This document shows positions 13,369 to 24,133 of a DNA stretch of 64,000 nt, in pieces; position 1 is the stretch's first letter, and every line of letters starts with the position of its first letter. A program made the position numbers and the translations under genes. The stretch is from Isoetes taiwanensis (taxonomy: Eukaryota > Streptophyta > Lycopodiopsida > Isoetales > Isoetaceae), in the NCBI GenBank assembly GCA_021234155.1, contig JAJEKV010000061.1, positions 4,954,653 through 5,018,652 of the forward strand. The letters run 5' to 3'. Under the pieces are notes generated by a model that did no database searches, had not been told where the DNA came from, and saw nothing but the letters and a program-made list of their open reading frames with translations.

Positions 13369-13990
13369 TTTACTCTCTGTGTCAAACTTAGAGACGCAGT
13401 ATGCCTAACCCCTCAGTCGTTCTCAAACGACTTCGTTTTCTACCTGATTCCTTTATTAACTTAAGCACCTACCATATAGTTCCATTGAAATTAAACGATC
13501 TCACTTTAATTCTAAGGTTAAAAGTCTTAGCCTCTCTAGTGAGACCTTTTTTTTTCCAGTTTCATTACTGGCCTAGCTCATCTTTCCATATCTAACATGC
13601 TCCTTTGGACCACACTGTTGCTCTTGGCCATACACGTCAGTTCAGTTGTGCATTATGTGTAATATTATATAATTGCAATTTCTATACTATGGCCACAAAA
13701 TGGCAAAGGACAAATCACACCAATGGCATGGTGGTTGCTTTGGGCCCTCCACACCAACTTTCAACAACCCCTGCTCTGTCTAGGGGTGATAAAACCCCTT
13801 CAAACTTGCAAGATTAGGAGATGTAGTGTTTTCAATGAAAGGATATGGATAATCTATTGTAATTGAACACTTCATGTTTTGCCCCTTTGTGAAATTTCAT
13901 TTGTTTGGGACAGACAAAGATATTACAATTGCTAGTCTTGGAGTATTGTAAGTTCAAACTCTGCATGTTCTTTCGCATCTCAAGGATGTC
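13369..13990. other. Spacer without recognised features
   Basis: Short open frames only. The block at 13990-14118 resembles the spacers before acidic exon copies 2 and 3 only in its last 40 bases (atttaaatgttgaaaat and an acceptor-like ag). Confidence 0.45.
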
Positions 13991-14118
13991 CAGAATTGAG
14001 ATCTATTCGACTGAGCACAAAACTTCTTTTGCAGTGGGTTGGAGAAGAGAAATGTTGCCGCCGCGATAAATTTCTTGTAATTTTTAATTTAAATGTTGAA
14101 AATGTTGCACTTGGACAG

Positions 14119-15466
14119 ATGGTTATGGAGCCATTTGCAGAATCTCAAAGCGACGAGCATTTGAGAATTGTGGATGACATTGAAATTGCGTGTGTTCAAG
14201 ATGAGGAACATTTGATTGTGCAGCATGTAAACACTGAAGACTGTTTGAAAATAAAATTACTGGATGTACAAACAGAGAGTATAGAGGTTGCAACAGAAGA
14301 AGAACTTGTTGCAACCCATGTCCAAGAAGTTTTGAATGAAAAGGAAGTGGTTGGACATGCTTATATGGATGTAGAAGAGATAGGTGCCTATTTAGATACC
14401 ATGGTTCACGTGCATGAAGAATTGCACGAGATCGAACATCAACGACCACTCATCATTTCCACTTTAGCATAACAAGATGGAGACAGAGAAGTTACAACAA
14501 ATGAAACATTGGATGTACAATCTTTTGATGATCTTGTTTCAATTGCTCACGTAAAGGCTGAAGAAGTTGTAGGGTGGTTTTTTAATTCACATACTCAAAA
14601 AAGCATGTGGGCGACACATGTGCTGCACAGGTGCTGACTGCCCTTCATTGCCCTTCAAACTGCCCTTCATTGCCCTTCCATAGCCCTTCATTGCCCTTCA
14701 AAAAATCATGAGTGTTTTCTATTATATAAAGGATATAATGACCATATTAGTGATGCAAATCATGATGACATAAATTATTTGGTGAAGGTGCTTATATGTG
14801 CTGTGATGGTCAAAAAACTGGGTAGGTCAATTAAAAAGTTACCCTGTATCAAAAGAGGTCATTGCAGAGCACTTGATACAATCTAAAATAGATGAGAACG
14901 TGGAGACTTTAGATCAAGTTGGTATGAAGCAAAGAACTGAAGAGGTATAAACAGAGATTGAGATCATATTCCAACATGCAGAGGAAGAGGAGACAACAAC
15001 ACAACTTGATGTTGCTGTTGAAGAAGCTGTTGGTATGAAAATTGAGGCAGAAATAATTTTGGATGCCATTATCCAAGAAAATGAGATATCTGCTACAACT
15101 TATGAGGAACATAGAGAATTAAATGTTGTAGTAACAAAGAAAATAGAGGACAATGTAGGGGAAGAGATTACTCATATAGAGATCATGTTACACGTCCAAA
15201 ATAATGCACAATTAATTGTAGAGCATGCTGCATCTCTTGAACCTTTACAAGCAGAAATGATTGAAATGAAAAAGGAAGTCCAAGTCGAGGAGAATTTGAA
15301 TGCAGAAGAACTGACAGAAGAGCAAAATTTGCATGAGGAAGGTACTAAAATCAAGCACGTAATTCAAGAATTGAAAATTGAAGAGCTTATACAAGAGATT
15401 AAAGATGAAGAATCACTTGTGAATTTCACAAATGTACAGGCAGCGGCAATACAGGAAGATGTAGAG
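14119..15466 (+). pseudogene. Acidic repeat exon, unit 1 (interrupted by a MITE)
   Basis: First of three copies of an acidic, Glu/Val/Ile-rich coding block. It begins after an acceptor-like ggacag with MVMEPFAESQSDEHLRIV and ends at a donor-like gag|gttagta. Removing the 277-bp MITE-plus-duplication (14572-14848) leaves exactly 1,071 bp, the length of unit 2 and a multiple of three. The frame holds stops (near 14470 and 14947), so it is not translatable now. Periodic hydrophobic and charged residues (EEVQVEENLNAEELTEEQNL) suggest coiled coil. No family is recognised; the ancestral gene might be a host structural protein or an element ORF. Confidence 0.55.
14572..14844. mobile_element. 273-bp MITE-like insertion with TGTA target duplication
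   Basis: Termini GGGTGGTTTTTTAA and TTAAAAAGTTACCC are inverted repeats (12 of 14 match) flanked by TGTA on both sides (14568-14571, 14845-14848). Comparison with unit 2 of the acidic exon array shows the uninterrupted site (gatgttacatcagaag), and the size difference is exactly 277 bp. Inside is a minisatellite of cccttcattg-like units (about 14640-14700). No ORF, so non-autonomous. The superfamily is undetermined because the 4-bp duplication is not diagnostic. Confidence 0.85.
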
Positions 15467-15540
15467 GTTAGTAATAGTAAATCACAATACAACTATCCAC
15501 TTATTCTAATTTAAACTTTGAAAATATTGTGCTTAAATAG

Positions 15541-16611
15541 ATGGTTACAGAGCCATTTGCGGAATCTCAAAGCGACGAGCATTTGAGAATTGTGGATCAT
15601 ATTGAAATTACGTGTGTTCAAGATGAGGAGCATTTGACTGTGCAGCATGCAAACACTGAAGAATGCTTTGAAACAAAATTAGTGGATGCACAAACAGAGA
15701 GTATAGCGGTTGCAACAGAAGAGGAATTTGTTGCAGCCCAATTCCAAGAAGATTTGAATGAAAATAAAGTGGTTGAACATGTTGATGTGGATGTAGAAGA
15801 GGTAGGTACCTATTTGGATACATTGGTTCACATGCATGAAGAATTGCACGAGATCGAACATGAAGGATTACTCATCATTTCCACTTCAACACAACATGAT
15901 GGAGACAGAGAAAATACAGCAAACGAAGCATTGGATGTACAACCTTTTGATGGTCTTGTTGCAATTGCTCACCTAAAGGCTAAAGATGTTACATCAGAAG
16001 AGGTAGTTGCAGAGCATTTGGTACAATCTAAAATAGATGAGAATGTGGAGACCGCAGATCAAGTAGGTATAAATCAACGAACTGAAGAGGTAGAAACATA
16101 AATTGAGACCATATTCCAACATGCAAAGGAAGAGGAGACAACAACACAACTTGATGTTGCTGTTGAAAAACTCGTTGGTACGAAAATTGATGCAAAAGCA
16201 ATTTTGGATGCCATTGTCCAAGAAAATGAGATATTTGCTGCAGCTTATGAGGAACATGTAGAATTAGAGATTGTAGTAACCAAGGAAATGGAGGACAACG
16301 TAGAGGAAGAAATTACTCATATGAAGACCATGTTATACGTCCAAAATGATGCACAATTAATTGTAGAGCATGTTGCATCTCTTGAACCTTTGCAAGCAAA
16401 AATGATTGAAATAAAAGAGGAAGTCCAAGTCGAGGAGAATTTGACTGTAGAAGAATTGGAAGAAAAGCAAAATGTGCATGAGAAAGGTACTGAAATCAAG
16501 CAAGCAACTCAAGAATGAAAAATTAAAGACCTTATACAAGAGATTAAAGATGAAAAATCACTTGTAAATTTCATAAATGTACAACAAGCGGCAATATTAG
16601 AAGATGTAGAG
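15541..16611 (+). pseudogene. Acidic repeat exon, unit 2 (1,071 bp)
   Basis: Begins MVTEPFAESQSDEHLRIVDH directly after an AG at 15539-15540 and ends gag|gttagtg. Open for 186 codons to a TAA at 16099-16101, then open again with a second in-frame stop near 16516. The flanking spacers 15467-15540 and 16612-16692 resemble each other and have GT...AG borders, so the duplication unit was probably exon plus short intron. The protein is strongly acidic with heptad-like spacing and no recognised domain. Confidence 0.55.
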
Positions 16612-16692
16612 GTTAGTGATAGTAAATCACAATACAGTTATCCATTTCTTATAATTTCTAATTTAAATGTTGAAAATATTGCACTTGAACAG

Positions 16693-16787
16693 ATGGTTAT
16701 AGAGCCATTTGCAGAATCTCAAAGCGACGAGCATTTGAGAATTGTGGATGATATCGAAATTACGTGTGTTCAAGATGAGGAACATTC
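16693..16787 (+). pseudogene. Acidic repeat exon, unit 3 (truncated)
   Basis: Starts MVIEPFAESQSDEHLRIVDD after an acceptor-like gaacag and runs 95 bp before sequence similarity stops inside the EHLIVQH-equivalent codons. A minus-strand LINE fragment begins at that point, so the array was broken by that insertion or an associated deletion. Confidence 0.6.
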
Positions 16788-17265
16788 CTAATATGTCAAA
16801 AAGGCCTTTTGCACCCTCTCTAGCTTATCCCAAGTGTTCTTGCTAATCGCTAAATTCCAGACCTCTACCCCATATAGCAGTATTGGTTCAACGAGCGCTC
16901 TGAACATGTGTGCTCTACATGCCCAGTCATAGAGGTCTCCTTTGTAGCAGCTATTATACATAGCATAAAGTGCTTTTCCCGCACTGACCCTTCTTTCCAT
17001 ACAATGATCCCATAGCATGCTAGTGGAAAAGTCGATTCCCAGATACTTGAAGGTCCTTACGACATCCACATTCTGTCCTCTATAATAGAGATTTGGGATA
17101 TCATGTTGCGAGGAGAGGATTTCCAAGAGCTTAGTTTTCTGCAGGTTCACCGTTATTCCTGCTGTGTCATAGAACCCACTGAGAGCATCCAAATGCTGCT
17201 GCATACTCCTGGCTGTATGGGACAACAAGTCCACATCGTCGGCATCGTAGGAAACTCCATTATAT
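16788..17265 (-). mobile_element. LINE reverse-transcriptase fragment
   Basis: A 148-residue minus-strand ORF from 17234 plus upstream codons reading SYDADDVDLLSHTARSMQQH. This is the catalytic YxDD box of a non-LTR retrotransposon RT. It continues with the expected thumb/connection landmarks: GITVNLQKTKLLE, TFKYLGIDF, YGVEVWNLA and LERVQKAFL. Both the endonuclease/palm upstream and the zinc-binding C-terminus are missing, so it is truncated at both ends. Orientation is opposite to the LINEs in PEX1. Confidence 0.85.
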
Positions 17266-17279
17266 AGAGACTAGAATAT

Positions 17280-17725
17280 ATTATATCCAAATACATTGTC
17301 CTTACAACAACATGAACTTTCAAAGGTACCACAAATCGGGCTAGAAAATGTAATAGCAAAGAGACGTTACCTACCAATTACAATATTCATTTGGTATATC
17401 TAGTAAAATCTTGAAAAAGCTCATTAGAGCCTTGAACTCTCTTTCTAATGTTCGTAATATATCAAAAGGTGTATTTGTGTGACTGAGTGTGCATTATCAT
17501 GTGCAAATTCTAAAAGATAAAGATAGTCCCTCCATTGAGTCTTCTTTTTAGCAACACAAGCTTGTAGCATATATTTCATAGCTTTATTGACTGCTTTTGA
17601 TTACTCATCAGCCTATGGATCATATCAAAATAGAACCTTAAAGTAGTTCTCAAATTCTTCATCAATGCAGACCAAATAGTACCTCCATCAAATATGGTCA
17701 TTTGAGGAAGACTGAAACACTCTCA
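17280..17725 (-). pseudogene. Ty3/Gypsy integrase relic
   Basis: Minus-strand frames resemble the core and C-terminal integrase of Ty3/Gypsy elements. A DGGTIWSALMKNLRTTLRF block corresponds to the D-x-G-x-x-F-x-S region. After a frame change, YDP-stop-ADE-stop-SKAVNKAM resembles YHPQTDGQ-x-x-x-VNR. Then CVAKKKTQWRDYLYLLEFAH matches the W-x-x-x-L-x-x-x-E-x-A block. Both stops fall where Gln codons are expected (CAG/CAA to TAG/TAA), suggesting cytosine deamination. Flanking LTRs were not found. Confidence 0.55.
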
Positions 17726-18522
17726 AAACCTCCACACATGGAAAATACCAAGAGTTGACACTCTTCCGCCGATGGAGAGTTGGAAATGATGCGAGCTTGC
17801 GATACCCAAGCCAAAATTACAAAGAGCATCCAATTAAGAAGAAGAAGAAGCAAAAATATTTACCTCATGCACATTGCAGCCACATTGAGAGTTAGCATAT
17901 TGAACCCTCTCCCAATCGCTTTGTGGTTGCTACTCCCATAGTAAACTCCATTCCATGAGCACACCTTATTGCACAATGCACATCAAGAGCTAAGGCCTTT
18001 TTTCCATGGTAGTCTTATTTCTAAAAGTCACATATTTTATCAAATGATGTTAGGACACCTATTGTCTTAAAAGAAAATCACTTTTCCACTAGGGTATGGA
18101 CGCCTCCTATCGCGACCGTCCCTCGGAGCATGTGCCATCCCCCCCCCATCTCGACGCGACATCGCCATGTGGCATGCCATCTGGCCCCTCTACCGTGGGT
18201 TGGACTCTCGTCTTCACCACGTGTATGGCCCGTGGACGTTATATGCACGTCCTGAGTCCGTTATGGCCTGGACGTCATGCGTCAGCCATGTGTCCCGGTG
18301 TCGTGCATATGGTACCGGTAACCGCGACAAAGCTACGCAATGCGTTAGCACAGTTGCCAGTTGTCGTGCAACTGTTGACCATCGACGCGCAATAGAGCTC
18401 CGCTAAGCGTGAAGCCCTGCTTCCCGGTGTCGTGTAATTGTTGTCTACAGTTGTGGAACAGTTCTGCCCACTCGTGGCTGTGTTAAGACTCCTGATCATA
18501 TCGATTCGAAATTAGAATTCAA

Positions 18523-18527
<5 letters not shown>

Positions 18528-18559
<32 letters not shown>

Positions 18560-19624
18560 AAAGAACGGGGTGTTTTTTATATTTATCAGAATAAAAAGTA
18601 CAGTGTTTCAAACATATAAAGGATTACTACAGGAGAAGCCTCAATATCTTCATCCTTTATGCGCAGAAACTTATTCTCTGCTCTGTAAGCTAATATACAT
18701 GAAGCTCATGATGATCTCCCATATGGTGACCAGAAAAGACAAGAAGATACTGGAAAAAAGCTCCCGAAGCTTTCTTTTACACATTGAAGATCCAAAGCAG
18801 ATACTCTAGAAACATTGAAGATAGAAGGAAGTACCATAATATGAGACCAAATTAGTTGCTGCATTGTTGGGATGCAAAACAGTCAGCCTAAGTAGGCTAG
18901 ACACACTTGCCCAGCCGCCAAGACTCCTCCCAAAAGTCTGGTTCATGATATATAAGCTTCTTCCTGCTCACATGATATCCCTAGCTCGGCCCCTAAATTG
19001 ATCTCATTTCTTGCACTACGAATCCATTCAAATAATTCCCAAATTCCACCAAAACCCCTCATGATAAAAGACAGATTCTGATCAATTCTTGAAAATTCTG
19101 TACCTTTCTGCTAGAAAGAAAGAACGGGAGAAGGAAACTGCTGCCTGACAGAGAAAAACCAGGTGTAATAAAGGTCTGATGATCAAGTTAGAAGCTGCTT
19201 CTCTTACCAAGCCTGTACCTAATCTACTCCACCTTATAGGCACCATTTTGCCTTTTCGGTGTGTCTCTGCAAGAAAGATTGGAAATGATCCTTCTCAAAA
19301 GCAAAGAACATTATGCTTTCATAAAGCAAGAATGCTTTCAGAAGCAAAGAGCAGAGTAAGCCACGTTAGTGGCATGAAGGCATGAAGGAGACATGGAAAG
19401 AACCACCAAAAAGCTGCTTCCAAGGAGAAAATTTACAAGAAACCTGGAAAAATTCTTCAAAGCTGCCGGATCCCATGCTAGCATCTGCAAACAGGAAAGG
19501 AAGCCTTCGATTTTGGAGCAGCAGTGCCGGAATCGTTGAGAGAGGGGCGGTTTCTCTCTCTCCGTCCGCCCTAGCCGCTGCCACCTGCGCCTGCGCCAAG
19601 AACCATTCACATATAGTTTCTTCT
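18528..19624 (-). mobile_element. Poly(A)-tailed retrocopy (about 1.1 kb) with 10-bp target duplication
   Basis: Begins on + with 31 T (18528-18558), i.e. a poly(A) tail on the minus strand, and is bounded by the direct repeat TTCAATGCCC (18518-18527 and 19625-19634). The related transposon copy near 5240 has the uninterrupted site. The minus-strand sequence starts with a purine/GC-rich leader typical of a plant 5' UTR and ends ataaatataaaaaacacccc-like before the tail. The longest ORF is about 87 residues with no recognised domain. It is most likely an LINE-mobilised mRNA or non-coding RNA copy; the source gene cannot be named from sequence. Confidence 0.8.
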
Positions 19625-19768
19625 TTCAATGCCCCTTGCTTGAATTCACGCCCATTTCAGAGCACTCGATTACCGAAGCCCAATTTGAATATCATGCTGC
19701 CGCTATGGCTGCTAACAGAATAAAAGCCAACTTCATCTTCCAATTTTCAAGCTTATCGATATCAGGTC

Positions 19769-22459
19769 TTGAGGAGCACGATAATAGACATGGTTTCCAC
19801 AAAAGGTCAGAGAGGAGACAATGGTGAAGCTAGTAACAGAGTACCTACATCAAGGAAAAGAGATACTGCTCCAAGGAGGAAGCATCGGACACCACAGATC
19901 AGTGCTGCATCTCCCACAATGCCAAGGAGGCCAAGCAAACGAGGGCAATGGACTGAAGATCAAATGACAGACATCTTGGATGAGGTAAGTGAGTATGGTA
20001 TATCTGTTAGAGAGGCATCTAGAAGGTCTGGAATCCCGGAATCAACAATAAGGGACTGGCTGTATGGCCGTATAACTCACAAACAGACTGGTAATCCACA
20101 AATCCTGACGACTCTACAAGAGGAAGAGTTAGTCAATTGGGCACTCTCCAGGGCCGAGCAAGGAATGGGGGTTACACTCTCAGATGTCAAGGAAAGGGCA
20201 GCACAGATGGCTATGGGAGGGGCAACTCAGAATTTCTCCGGGTTCCCGGGAGTAAATGGTGGAAGCTGTTCAAACAAAGGCATCCAGAGGTTACACTAAG
20301 AAGTGCAGAGACACTAGATATCGCTCGGGCACGTGCTATGACACAAGAGAATCTGGATAACTTCTATGCTGGTCTGAGACAAATCTATGACGAGTTCAAC
20401 TTCCCGGCCTCTAGGATTTGGAATGCCGATGAGACTGGCATCCAAGCCGGTAAGGTGAAGGGCATGAAGATCATAGGGAGGAAAGGGGAGCATAGGGTCA
20501 ATGAGGTGGTCATGAACAATAGGGAGTGGGTGACCATTCTGGTATGTGTAAATGTTGAAGGGTTTAAGATACCTAATTTGTATATATTCAAGGGTACTCG
20601 GATGAGGCAAGATAACATTGCCAGATGTGAGGAAGGGGCAATTCAAGCTGTGCAGCCTTCGGCTTGGATGACTACAGAATTGTTCAAGTCTTGGTTGTCA
20701 CATTTTGTTGCTAGGGTTCCTGGTGGAGTATCTCCATCAAGGCCACATCTGATAATATTGGATGGCCATGGTAGCCATGTGGAGCTGGAAGTGATTTTGG
20801 CAGCTAAGGAAATGGGTATACATTTTGCCCTACTTCCACCCCACACATCACATAGGTTACAACCTTTGGATGTTGCATGCTTTGCACCATTCAAGGCAGC
20901 TTTCAAGAGATTGAGATCTTCTTACATGGTTAGCAAAGGGAGGACTGAACCGAAGAGGGAGGACATTGCAGAGCTCATTTCACAGGCCATTGAATCAGGG
21001 CTGACACCTAGCAACATAAAGGCAGGGTTTAGAGCAACTGGAATTTGGCCATTCAACTCGGACAAGGTTAAGCCAGGCCAGGAAAGTGGCAGGTTTGGTA
21101 GAGTGCCCATGGAGCAGATTATCCAGTGTGGGCCAGGAAAATGCAGCAAACTTGGAGGACGAGGAATTGGAGCAATTCAACATGGCTGACTTGCAACAGT
21201 TATGGGAGGCACTGTGCCCTGCTGGTGAGCATGGTGGCCAAGAACCTATTGGAGTGCATCAACATGTAGTTGACAATGTGGACATTGAAACACATGATGT
21301 GCATCCATCTCACCGAGAAGATGCACCAGATGGGGAACATCATGCCATTGATTCGACCTTAAGACCCTCACAGCAACATGTGGTACCATCTGGTGACATG
21401 GGAACAACACATGCATGTGTGCAGCTCCCTACAGAAGTGAGGACATCACAGGCCTGCATGCAACAGTCTCAATCCTCGAGGGCGAGGAATCGGGGTGTAG
21501 TCCCAGACCTAACTGGGAGGGTGCACATCTCTAGTGATGGCTTCTGTGAGGCCTTGGCTGCTGAGAGGTCTAGGAGGGCTGAGGCAGCAAGACTAAAGAA
21601 TGAGCAAGTTGCAGCCAGGAAACTCGAAACTGCTAGAAGGAAATTGGAAAGACAAGAAGCTGCCAAGAGAGCTCAACAGAATAGGGAAGAGAGGGAAAAT
21701 AGGAAGAAAGCTGATGCAGAATTTGAAGCCTCTACTGCTAGACTTAGGGCACTCATGTACCCCAGGGGCATCTCAAGAGTTGCAGCAGTCTTCAGCTTTC
21801 AGAGACCAATGAGTGATGAGGTGAGGAGCAAAAGGTTAGAGGTTAGAAACAGAATGAGGACAAGGCAAGGGTTGAGTCCAATCAGGGATCCAATATTGAG
21901 AACATCATTCAACATGGACCCTGGACTTCAGCAAGTTAGTGGATTGACCACACCAGTTACTAGTGATCATGCAGGTGACCATGATAGTGAAGATGAAGTG
22001 AATGTTGTGGGCAGCCTGGAAGATACTAACCTATGCTCGGGAGATGTTGGTGGTGTGCAGGATGTTAGCATAGAAGGCTTCCTGCCTCTGGTCAGACCTG
22101 TCCCAAACTCCATTAGTACAATTAGGTCACCATTGAAGACCTGAGACTTGGTCAACAGGGAGGGAGAGTCACAGCAAGATGCAGGTATTGGCCCTGGGAA
22201 TTCCATGAGGTTAGATACGCAAGGTTGGGTCAATTATGCAGCAGCACATTCTGGACCCCAGCATGACGGGGATAAGGCCATAGACAAAGCTAGGATCATT
22301 CGAGAAATGGTCGAAATAGGCGTGGAAAAGGACATAATCTCTCGGGCCAGAGGAATGGATGTGGAGTTTGCAAAGACTTGGAGGGCAAATATGTCTGAAG
22401 GGTCAGTACCAACACCAAGATTCGAAGAGGGCAACACTTTCACTAACCAGTTGTGTTAA
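19769..22459 (+). pseudogene. Pogo/jerky-like DDE_1 transposase (frame-broken)
   Basis: The N-terminal frame (19769-20299) has a psq-type helix-turn-helix at about residues 58-101 (WTEDQMTDILDEVSEYGISV, then GIPESTIRDWLYGR) and a CENP-B-like second helix-turn-helix (about 108-150). After a frame change near 20225 the next frame has SKWWKLFKQRHPE and the DDE_1 core. The core has D in WNADETGI (20428), D in IILDGHGSH (20761) and D in RLQPLDVACF (20869). A second frame change near 21130 leads to a coiled-coil tail (about 21580-21720). A TGA at 22142-22144 then separates a conserved C-terminal block to 22459. All three catalytic acids are present. The two frame changes could be introns, indels or sequence errors; copy 1 conserves the tail and C-terminal block, so they belong to one protein. 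Confidence 0.8.
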
Positions 22460-22987
22460 GTCTACAGCAGGCGCTTAAGAGAACTGGCATTTCTGATACA
22501 ATACTAACATCTAACATGTGCACATGGCAGGAAGCTGAAGATAGTGACGAGACCATAGACGAGACCTTAGACAACTAAGGTAGCAGCACTTGTAGCAGCA
22601 ACACAACCTTAAATATTATATTCTTTGCATTGTCTACTTACGCTTGATAAATTGGTCTAACCTTAAAATCAGATCTCATGGCATATAATACAGCAAACAT
22701 TGGTCTTCAAATGAAGGGGATCATCAGCCCAATTTGGAAAGTTCTGTTGCATTTGTAAATAAAAACTGTGTTAAGACAATAAATCAAGTGCATCACTCAT
22801 ATTCATTTCAAAGAAGCCCGAGGGCTGATACAAAAGTTGGCACTTAGGCCCATCACAAAAATTCCTGACCCACAGGCCACATTGTACATCAAAACATTGG
22901 CAGGTGAGGGAAGTTTATCAGCCAAAAAAGAGGAGGTGAAGAAATGAGGTCGTCCAGTGGAGCCATTGCAGACAAGGCTGGAAGCAA
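22460..22987. other. 3' region between transposase and antisense ORF
   Basis: Contains gcag followed by a short acidic frame (about 22531-22578: EAEDSDETIDETLDN then stop). This could be the last transposase exon; in copy 1 the equivalent preceding position has a canonical gtatg donor. The remainder is AT-rich convergent 3' untranslated sequence. Confidence 0.4.
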
Positions 22988-23359
22988 TCAAGGACCAACA
23001 GGGCTCTGAAATAGAACGCTGTCATCCTCACTAACCACAATCTGGCAGTGGATGAGGTCAGTCTCACAGTGCGCCCTTTCAACCTGGGTTGCTATCTCAG
23101 GAGAGACCTCGACATGGAGGGTTGATCCTACAACATGGGTAACCTCTGCTGGTGTAACTAAGCAATTACGAATTATAAAAAAAGTCGGAGTTGTTGAAGT
23201 CGTGGATGAACTGGGACTGGAAACATTGCTATGCGGTGCGCGAGGACGTTTGCCAGGCGACGGGTCCCCTCTCCTTCCGGACCTGGCAGTGTCCCAGGTC
23301 GGGCCATCCGGGAAAGCTTGTGCGACGTGCTTGATCCATATTCTCCGCTGCCAATGCAA
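22988..23359 (-). CDS. Small antisense accessory protein of the pogo/jerky-like transposon
   Basis: Intact 123-residue minus-strand ORF, with stop at 22988-22990. It has a basic, Pro/Ser/Thr-rich N-terminal half (GPTWDTARSGRRGDPSPGKR, then an SSPSSSTTSTTPT linker) and a compact C-terminal segment of about 55 residues (IRNCLVTPAEVTHVVG, LHVEVSPEIATQVERA, LIHCQIVVSEDD). The diverged copy at 7467-7742 conserves this segment while differing at many third codon positions, which indicates past purifying selection on the protein. No known family is recognised. It is transcribed towards the transposase gene. The Met at 23359 may be internal if an upstream exon exists. Function unknown; an element-encoded DNA-binding or regulatory partner is a guess from context. 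Confidence 0.65.
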   Translation of the reverse strand: MHWQRRIWIKHVAQAFPDGPTWDTARSGRRGDPSPGKRPRAPHSNVSSPSSSTTSTTPTFFIIRNCLVTPAEVTHVVGSTLHVEVSPEIATQVERAHCETDLIHCQIVVSEDDSVLFQSPVGP

Positions 23360-24133
23360 GAAAAAACATGTTTAAACTAAATCAGAAACATCCAAATTAT
23401 GCTGAAGAGGCAGCAGAAGCCGACGCTTACCTGTGCTGGTTCGATAGAGCTGATCAAGAATACCAAGAATGTCGCTGAGAGACAACAAACTCAGAATTTA
23501 AAGAACGAATGGAATGATGGGTCTGGCGCTGCCTGAGCAAGCCAGATATCCAAAAAGCTTCGCTTTAATGACCAATTCCTCCCACTGCAGCCGGAGCAGA
23601 GTCAGTCCGGGCAATTTAGGGGCGAATCGATACGAGAATTAGGAAGGGTTTAAGGATTGAGGCTGGAAAATCGGCGAAAGTGGGCCAGTTTGGGGACGGT
23701 ATCCGTTACCTTAGGGCACGATAGCTGGCAACCGTGAGGGCGTAGAGGGCCTCGGGTATGGCGAAAAGGGTGTAACGTAAGGGCCTTCATTGATGCACCG
23801 GCTCCCGCTCACGGGAGACTGGCAGACGTACGTAGTGTTAAGTGCCATGTCAGTTGGCACACTCGGCGTCATAATGGGTCCGTAGGGCTGGTGACGGCAG
23901 GCTACGATTATACGCGAATGAGGCCATCGAATTAACGACGGGGGAGCCTAGACCCCCCCTACTCAGGATGCCATAACTTCTCAACCTTAGCAATTTTAGG
24001 AAAATTTTGTTCTGCAAAGTTGTAGTTCAGGTCATTAGGTACCCAAAACACCCGGCGGACGACAAAGCGCGCAAATGTATCTCGACCTACAAGTGTTTGC
24101 CTCTTAAGTGCGCGAAACATGGCGACCATACCC
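23360..24133. other. Right non-coding end of the pogo/jerky-like transposon
   Basis: GC-richer than its surroundings, with no supported ORF. Probably the promoter/leader of the antisense ORF plus subterminal sequence. It ends in the terminal inverted repeat at 24121-24133. Confidence 0.5.

Larger units (their letters stand above)
18092..24133 (+). mobile_element. Pogo/jerky-like Tc1-mariner transposon (copy 2), complete ends
   Basis: 6,042 bp bounded by inverted termini GGGTATGGACGCC and GGCGACCATACCC (12 of 13 paired) and flanked by TA at 18090-18091 and 24134-24135, the expected Tc1/mariner duplication. It carries a DDE_1 transposase gene on + (19769-22459), an antisense small ORF (22988-23359), a GC-rich left leader (18092-18480) and a GC-rich right segment (23500-23960). 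A 1.1-kb retrocopy plus its 10-bp duplication is inserted at 18518-19634; without it the element would be about 4.9 kb. It sits inside one arm of a foldback element. Confidence 0.88.

Noticed and set aside
13152-13464. ORFs of 75-77 codons on both strands
   Set aside because: They fall within or beside an LTR fragment with GC-rich sequence; no domain.
14640-14700. CRISPR-like spaced repeat (cccttcattg units)
   Set aside because: Units are about 10 bp with variable short gaps inside a MITE in a plant genome; a minisatellite.
18096-18406. 99-codon GC-rich ORF near the left end of the pogo-like element
   Set aside because: It overlaps the terminal inverted repeat and another open frame, both explained by high GC; no motif, and no matching frame in copy 1.
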